A stretch of 64,000 nucleotides of DNA, taken from Cyrtodaria siliqua. Lineage: Eukaryota; Mollusca; Bivalvia; Adapedonta; Hiatellidae. The translations under genes and the position numbers were made by a program. Location: assembly GCA_037043455.1 (NCBI GenBank), contig JAWPHD010000295.1:454293-518292 (forward strand), read 5' to 3'. Below the pieces are notes generated by a model. It had not been told where the DNA came from. It ran no database searches and saw only the letters and a program-made list of their open reading frames with translations. This document shows, piece by piece, positions 14,601 to 23,600 of the stretch. Position 1 is the first letter of the stretch, and every line of letters begins with the position of its first letter.

Positions 14601-17600
14601 GTAGGAGAGAGGAGAAGTGTTTATAAAACAACTGATGAGTTCGGACCTACCTCTGCCTCAAATCAAACTCAAGTTTCTGGGCTCCACAGGTGTCGGCAAG
14701 TCCACGGTGATCGAAACTCTTAAATGTGGTCTATTCAGCAGTTTCTTTCGGAGGTCACGCCTCAGCAGCTCAGGGACCAGTCCATCACCCACGAAGAACT
14801 CTAAAGGCGTTCGCAGTCGACTCCCACGTCAGTACAGTCTACCTACGCCCCTGTGTTACTCCGTGGGAAATCCACTGTACACCCGTGGCATCACTGTACA
14901 GCAGACAAACATCACAGGTAACAGTTTATTGTCTCCCTCCTCCTGAAGGGTAGAAATACTATAGCATTGAGGTCCAAGAGCATGCCTCCATCCGTCCCAA
15001 AATCTTCTGGACATTTGTAGTCGTTTACGTATCATTTTCCAACTTAGTATGCATTGTATATTATTCAAAAATGAGAAAAATGGTTCTATAGAAATCACAG
15101 TATCCAAACGCAACGGCAGAGTAGATCAGCACTGTACCACAAACAAAGAGCAACTTAACTATACATTGAAAAAGACAATACACAACAGAAAAAGTGGTGA
15201 AGGCAGGGTTACCGACTTGGAATGGTCAGTGGGCAATATGGCCCACCGGTTAGCTTAAATCGATTTATGTACACAACCTCGCCATTATCCTGTCTTCAGC
15301 GCTGTTCAAGACAGTATAAATAAAAGTACACGCCATCGTAAAGAAATCTCTAACAATAAAGCACATCCAGAGCAATTTGGAAACGATACACGTATATGTT
15401 ATTGTAAAGATAAATAAAAAAAAAAAAATTAGAACTACCTCAGGATGTATCCTGAATTGTACTTAACAACCACAGCAGTTGCAGCCCTAGAGAAAATCAA
15501 TCTAGGGTACGACTAGAAAACCTGCGGACAGGCACCAACCTCCCCTTTCAGAGTTTCAGAAGGTGCAATTATGGAGTCCCACAAGGTTGTCCGGTCATCG
15601 CACAAGAGAAAAGTGAAGCTGACTTGACTGTAGAGGGGTCATTCACCAAACATGTGCTGTAATACTAATGGGTCATATCCTTTTCTGGCGAATTTCCTGA
15701 ATAATTTTGTAAAGTTGTCAGGCAATCCGTCAGACCCTTTTAATTTGCGAAGTTTATAGATCAAATCTCCATGTTTTAGCGACAACTTCTTGAAAACTAT
15801 AAGTGGTATTGATATGGGACTTTTTCTAAAATGATCAGCATGACATGATGTTGGACCTTGTCAAAAATAATTTTGATACGACGTTAAACATGGTTGCTAG
15901 TGGCCATCTTTGTTTAATAGAGTTATGTAGTAAAAACTTGTAGCGACAACTCCTCTGAAACTACTTGATAGATTTTCATGAAACTTCACAGGAATGTTGC
16001 TCTTGATGTCTAATTGATCCTAGCAAAATTTCAGGTTGGCCGGAAATTCAACATGGCCGCCATGGCTAAAAACAGATTTTTAAAAAAGTTTGTAGCGATA
16101 CTTCTTGAAAACTAGAAGTGATATTGATATGGGACTTGTTCTGAAATGATCAGCATGACATGATGTTGGTCCTTGTTGAAAATTATTTTGACATTAAACA
16201 TGGCTGCCAGCGGCCATCTTTGTTTACATAGAGTTATATAGTAAAAACTTTTAGCGACTACTCCGTGTGGTTGCCGGGGTAGAATACAACCACTGCAAAC
16301 ACACCGTCACATGCAGAGGGGTAGGACCCCCCCATTCATATTCATTTTGTCATTTTTTGTTCATGCTCATTAAAGGTCTTCATCATGACCCCTGCATTGT
16401 TTCAGGTGCCATCTCGCTCACATCACTAAGAGCAGTGGCAGAAAAACAATAACGTGGCTCCAGCGTAAATGGAGTTTCTACGATAGAATTTGCAGCAACT
16501 CTGCAGTTCAGGGTGAGAAGGTTCTAGGCCCATTTTCCATATTTTATCTCGATGTACATGGAAGATGAGCCTGGCATGTTCATGCCTTTTAGGCGCCATA
16601 TAACCTTTTCATGTGTTGGTGCGCCTTAAAAAACCCAATTCAATTCAATACTCCTCTGAAACTACTCGACAGATTTTCATGAAACTTCACAGGGATGCTG
16701 ATCTAGCTATCAGAACCTATCAGCAGGGCTTCAAGGTCATTGACCTCTTGTTATGATCATAACATTCGCTCAAGCTTGGTTTTGAGAGCCATACTACAAA
16801 ACCTAAGATTGCCACCAGTGGAAATTTGTTAAAATTTACATTCTGAAAGTTTTTCGGATCTTGTCCAGTTTTGACCTAGTTAATTTGGTGATATCTAAAG
16901 CATAAGGTTTTGAGATATCTCATTTAATATTTGTTTACATCCTGTTCTGTTTGTAGGAGAATGGAGTATGGTAACATCTAAAGCGTAATATTTTTAGACA
17001 TCTCGTTTTAAACTATTAGTTTGTATCATATTCTGTTTGTAGGTGTAGGAGATTTGAGTATATGGGACTTCTCTGGGTATGAGCCCTACTACATGTTATA
17101 TGACCACTTCCTTGGAGAACCGGGCTGCGTGCATGTGGTCATGTTCAGCCTGATGGACCCATTTGATGAACAGATTGCTCAAGTACATTTCTGGCTTAAC
17201 TTTCTTAGAGCCAGGGTGACACCTCTGTTGCCTCTAGGTAAGAAGTAAAGAGTAATTTATGTATTTGTAATAAATTATAAAACAAGCTGAACAGCCCTAC
17301 TTGTTGACTACTGATACGGTGCAGATGTGTGTTGTTTTACTGATATGGTGCAGATGCGTGTTGTTTTACTGATATGGTGCAGATGCGTGTTGTTTTACTG
17401 ATATGATGCAGATGCGTGTTGTTTTACTGATATGGTGCAGATGCGTGTTGTTTTACTGATATGGTGCAGATGGGTGTTGTTTTACTGATATGGTGCAGAT
17501 GTGTGTTGTTTTACTGATATGGTGCAGATGCGTGTTGTTTTACTGATATGATGCAGATGCGTGTTGTTTTACTGATATAGTGCAGATGCGTGTTGTTTTA

Positions 17601-20600
17601 CTGATATAAACAATAACAAATAACAAATGTAGACATTTTTACCGCCAGATTTCAAATGTCTGCTAAAATTTGAATTCAAACCTTCCTGTGATATTGTATA
17701 TATAACGTGTTATAGTAAACATCCTAACATAGTGGCGAACAGTTTAAACTGTAATCAGCCTGCACATGATGTACATGTTGATCTGGGTTTACACTGGGCG
17801 TAAAAATCAATGTATTCGACGGTGGCAGCAAAAGACTGAATATATAGAGGATCTTACATGAGTACTCATTCATTATTGAATTTATAAAACGAGTTGGCAA
17901 AATGATATAATGCGAGGCTCTTGCCGAGCATTATTTCATTTTTGCTAACTAGTTTAATAAATCCAATAATGAATGAGAACGAATGTTAGATTCCATTTAT
18001 CACATAACTGAAATGTCAACCTTTATTGCATTTTGCCTGTCGCTTTAACACGCAAAACCGACATAAACCGTGGGAATTGGATCATAGTCATTATTGATTA
18101 TTATTTTTACAGTGCATACTAGGCTTATTTGCATAGGTAATATAGAATGGTGTTATTCCTCTCTCACTTTGTAAGTTATGTGATAAAAAGAGTTGCATAA
18201 TTATATGCAACAAATGTATTATAATAGCATGTTGAGCTATCAAAAGCACATAACACGCCAAGTCACGGCAAAATTAAACAACAAAATTGTTTTTTCAAAC
18301 TATATCCAGGTGTTCAGGTCATAAAATAATGTATATGTGCCGATTAAAAGCATAGTTTTATTCATGTGTTCTTGAATGAATATGCGTAAAATGAATTATG
18401 AGTTGGTAACTTTTAATTCAACCCTCCAGTTTTGGGCTTTGGCCCAGCTGGTTAAAGCCGTTTATATTGTGTCTATAGAGTTTGGATTCTCAAAATATGT
18501 AAGTTATATATATATACCTTGTCGTCAGTAAGTTTAGAAACATTGTACATATGTTGTAAAATTGTGCTGTTTATGGCAGGATAGCTACTTTAATGTATCA
18601 ACATTTCCATTTATTGTTATTTCACTTCTGTACTAGGTCATTGCGGACAGATTCCAAATCGCCCAAGCGTCATTTTGATTGGAAGTCATGCGGATAAAGC
18701 TAACTGCCAGAAGAATGCAAGAGGGGAGTATGTGAGCCCCGTAGCCAGCAGTATTCTGGCCAAGGTGCAGCAAAAGTTCCGGTCTGACCTTGACATTGTG
18801 GAGCGGGTGTTCGTCATGGATACACAGATTGCCATGACTACTGACGTCAAAGCCCTGAAGCAGTTGCTGTACCAGCTACGTACAGGAATACTGAGGGTAA
18901 GTAAACTATTCGGGGTTCCCTAACCCTTGTCCCTGACCCTTGTCTCTGACCCTTGTCCCTGACCCTTGTCCCACTTTGGACAGGGAGAATAAATGGGTCA
19001 CACTAAAGAGACATGGCAATATTGAAGTATTTATCAAGCATTGAAATCAGCACCATTTTTACTTTTCTCAATATGGTTATCACACTGAAGGTCAAGGTCA
19101 CATTGAAGGTCATTATATGGGTTAAATACTCATTTTTTTCTTCACGAAAACTTAATGTTGGCTATAACTTTCTCATGATATTTCCCTTCATCAAACTTTC
19201 AATATATACTCATCATGACAACATCGACATGACCTAAAATATAAATGTCAGGAGTCGCACTGAAGGTCATTATATAAAACTTACCACTGACTATAACTTT
19301 CTCATTTCTTGATATTTCTTAATCAAACTTTCAGTATATACTCATCATGACAACATCGACATGACCATACTAAAATATAAAGATCAAGGTCACACTGAAG
19401 GTCATATGGGTTAAATACTCATTTTTTTCTTCACAAAAACTTAAGGTTGGCTATAACTTTCTCATTTCTTGATATTTCTTCCATCAAAATTTCAATATAT
19501 ACTCATTCTGACAACATCGACATGACCATACTAAAATATAAAGGTCACGGTCACACTTCACGAAAACTTAGTCTGGCCAATTTTTCAAGGTCATTTATCT
19601 AGGTCCAGAAAACCTTATTATACAACAAAGTGCTGACAGGCGACACGTGTTCCGCGGAACATCCATCTAGTGTTTTTTTTAAAATCTTAATATATGAAAA
19701 CTTTTATGCAAATTTTATTGTCAAGGACATGAATGGGAAGGAACTTCCAAATGACTAATTATTTATTCATGCATTCATCACCTTTCAGTAAGGCTCATAA
19801 TATATACGCAATAAAATATTTATCATTTTAAATGAACTAGTGTAATTTTAAAGTTGCCATAAGTTGATTTTGATCTGATGTATTAATGGCCAGCGACTTT
19901 TTTCACCTTTTTTGGGAATGGTTCCGGTACCCATTCAGTTTAAAAAAATTGCATTATTTTGCCTTAAATTGGGAAATTTTCACTATCACAAAAGCGATAT
20001 TGTATGCTTAAATACTTCGCAAACCACAAATAAGAATAAAACAAATCAATTGGATTGGGATTTTTTTCACTCCAATTGGGAGAAAATAATCTTTTTGCCA
20101 TTGGGAATGGTACCGTTTATCGGTACCACTTCCATTTTAAACGGTACCACTTATATAATGAAAAAACAACATACTAATGGCATATATATAAAAAGCACTA
20201 AGCCCATGGATGCTTTAATTTTGACATTCCCAGTGTTTATAAGCTAGCATATAAACCTACCGATATTGTAAATGAACCTCATCATTATTTTTTCATCCAT
20301 CCCAATTGTTAGTAAATTCAAGATAAGCGTTGTTATTTGTATACAATACAATATGATAATTAGGAATATCATCCTAAACCGCACCTGGGATCTTCTTCCA
20401 CCAATGGAAGCTGGAAAGTTGCCATCTGACCATAGCTTTTGGTGCGACTAGAAAATCCAATTAAATTCAATCGTTCATGGGGTCTTCCTCCACCAGTGAA
20501 AGCTGGAAAGTCGCCATAATTATGACCTTAGCTGTTGGTGCGACTATAAAATTCAGTTCACTTCAATCATTCCTAAACCCCAATATTCTACAGATGATGG

Positions 20601-23600
20601 AGAAGACCACTGGTTTTCTGGAGACAATGTTGACTACACTACCGTCTTGGCGACTGTCTTCGTCTTCCTACCCAGTGTTGTCATGGCAACAGTTTGTGGA
20701 GTTTGTCAGGTCAAAGGTGAACCCCCTAGTGGGAGACATTCACATCAAACAGCTTGTGGAGCAGCTTCAGTTTGTGGGAGAGGTAAGTTATCTCCCTTGT
20801 TGTCATCTTGGGAGAGGTAAGTTATCTCCCTTGTCATCTTGGGAGAGGTGAGTTGTCTACCTTGTTTTCATCTTGTCTCCCATGTTTTCATCTTGAGAGA
20901 GGTGAGTTGACTCCCATGTTTTAATCTTGGGAGAGGTAAGTTGTCTACATTGTGTTCATCTTGAGGGGAGAGGTGCGTTGTCATCTTGGGAGAGGTGAGT
21001 TGTCTACCTTGTTTTCATCTTGGGAGAGGTAAGTTGTCTCCCATGTTTTCATGTTGGGAGAGGTGAGTTGTCTACTTTGTTTTCATGTTGGGAGAGGTGA
21101 GTTGTCTACTTTGTTTTCATCTTGGGGAGGTGAGTGTCTACCTTGTTTTCATCTTGGGAGAGGTGAGTTGTCTACCGTACCTTGTTTTCGTCTTGGGAGA
21201 GGTAAGATGTTTAGGACTTTTCCATTTAAACAAACATGGGATCCCATGATGGCACATTTGAAATTTAACATCCACCCATAAACTGAGTTTAAAGAACCAA
21301 ACTTCAGAAAGTTTGTTTTTTCTAATTATGGGATAGCGAGTTGTCCATCGTCCGTCTGTCGTTAACTTTTGCCTTGTTAGCGCAATAGGGACTTCATTTT
21401 TAGTCGGATCTTTACGAAACTTTGCCAGTGTTTTTATATGAATGAATGAATGAATGAATGGTGTTTTACGAAACTTTGCCAGTGTTTTTATTTGAATGAA
21501 TGAATGGTGTTTTACGGCACCATTCATTCATTCATTCATATAAAACACTGGCAAAGTTTCGTAAGATCCGATTAAAAATATGAATGAAAGCTTGGACAAG
21601 TTTGAAAACTAGCCGGATCGAAGTAGTAACACCGGAGTTGTGGCCCTTGTTTTCCTGATAAATGCCATATTAAGCCTTATGAACACTCTAGCACCTTCAT
21701 TTATTATTTGATCTTGACCAAACTTGCAAAGATTGTTAATATCAATGAAAGCTTGGACAAGTTCGAAAACCAGCCAGATCGGATAAGTAATATCGGAGTT
21801 ATGGCCCTTGGTTTGTTAAAAAATGCCTTTTTCTGCTATGTCAACACTCTAGCACCTTCATTTATTATTTGATCTTTACCAAACTGTGGTCAACATTTAC
21901 AAAATACTACTCTTCTTGATGTCCAGATGTGAATGGTTTCGATTCTAGTTTGGTATGGTCATTTAGGGACTCAAGGCACAGCATATATAAAACTGGTTTT
22001 GACCTCCAACATTAAGGGGTCCCTCTACAGGGGTACAACTTCTACAAGTTTCGGGCTTGTGACGTTAATTCCTTCTGTACCTTTTGAGATTTCAAGTTCA
22101 TGTTTGGTGTATTTCTTAGTCAAAAATTTGTAGATGTGCAATAAGTTTTCATATTTTGGCTCCATCCTTTGGGGCTCCATAGAGGGAAATCAGGTAAAAA
22201 ACACAACAAATGGCATATCTTGTCCATATTTGAATGTATTTTATTCTAAGTTGGTGTGATCATTTAGGGACTCGAGGCATGCGTTAAATGGGTTTTGTCC
22301 TCCTGTGTAAAGGGGTCCCTCTACAGGGGTTCAACTTGGGGAGCTAAAGTTGCAGTAATTTACTATTTCAGAGTTTTGCATCTACGTGGGTACAACTTGG
22401 GAACTTATAGTAAGTGATTTGTTTGACTGCCATTTTGCTCAGTGCAAGAGTAAGGGTTTTGTCATATTTGCCACAACAACTAATTTACCCCCCACCCACA
22501 ACCACAGACTCCATAAAGCAAGTAGAGCGATACAGGCCCTCTTGGACCTCGTTATTAATCTGCCTTCCTGAGGTCCCAGGTATGTTTTAATGGAATAGCC
22601 CTTACCTGGTTATCCTTAATAAAACATCATAATACTCCTGATTTCACTCATGACTGGGTTAATGGTGGTCTTGTTGTATTCACAATCAGGAGAAACTGTG
22701 GGAAAAGCAAGGGGATTAGAGTGCCAATATGGACAGATCGCCAAATGTGTAAATGGATATTGTAAATCACAGAAGTCTTTAAACATAAACTTGTAAATCG
22801 CTGCCATTTCACAAAGAGTGTACACGTGTGCGAGCTTGGCTTCAAAGTAGAGAACAGCCTTCTCCAAAAAGTATAAGAAATCTTAAACCTGCATGGATTT
22901 TCATTCTTTCGTCCAAACATTTTATAAATCTTTTTTCCAGATAATCTACCTAGAGAAGGATTCTGGTGAAGATCTGATCGTCTTGAATCCAAAATGGTTG
23001 TGTGGTATCATTATTGGGAGTCTAATTTCCCACGAGAAAATTGTCCAATCACGGATAACCGGATGTTTTTCTGTCGATGAATTCCAAATTATGTACCCAG
23101 AAACAGACGCCCTTGATTTGCTCAATGTTTTAGAAGCTCTAGAAGTGTGTACACATTGTGAAACTGACGATGAAGTGGAATATGAGTTTCCTTGTTTAAA
23201 TTTTGTCGAGACCTTAAACGGATTATGGCAGCGTGATTTAAAACATTTTGGTAACGCTGTTTATGGCGGGGTGAGAATAATGTCACGTGATACTCCGGGG
23301 CAACTGAAGCACATATTTCCACGGATACAGACCCACCTGAGGCGGAACATTCTGCAAGAGAATGATGATCTAGATTCAGATTTATACCAGTGGCATCACG
23401 GTTCTAAATATTGCTGCGGGGAACTTGAAGGTATGGTCAGTATGGATCGCCAGGAACAGTTTATCGAAATAAAGGTACGGGGTCCGCCCGAATCTCGTAC
23501 TGCTTTGTTTTACTTTTTGGAAGATTTCGTTAACACAACTGATCAAGTGATTAGCCATGTGACTCCGGGGCTGTGTGTAGAAAAACGTGTACTGAGTGCA

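Noticed and set aside
14617..14640. CTGATGAG inside a DAPK1 exon as a hammerhead core
   Set aside because: No GAAA box or stem II follows, and the sequence is explained by coding for QLMSS.
15530..15620. GVPQG-like reverse transcriptase motif in a DAPK1 intron
   Set aside because: A single short match without the neighbouring LINE motifs; could be chance or a very old remnant.
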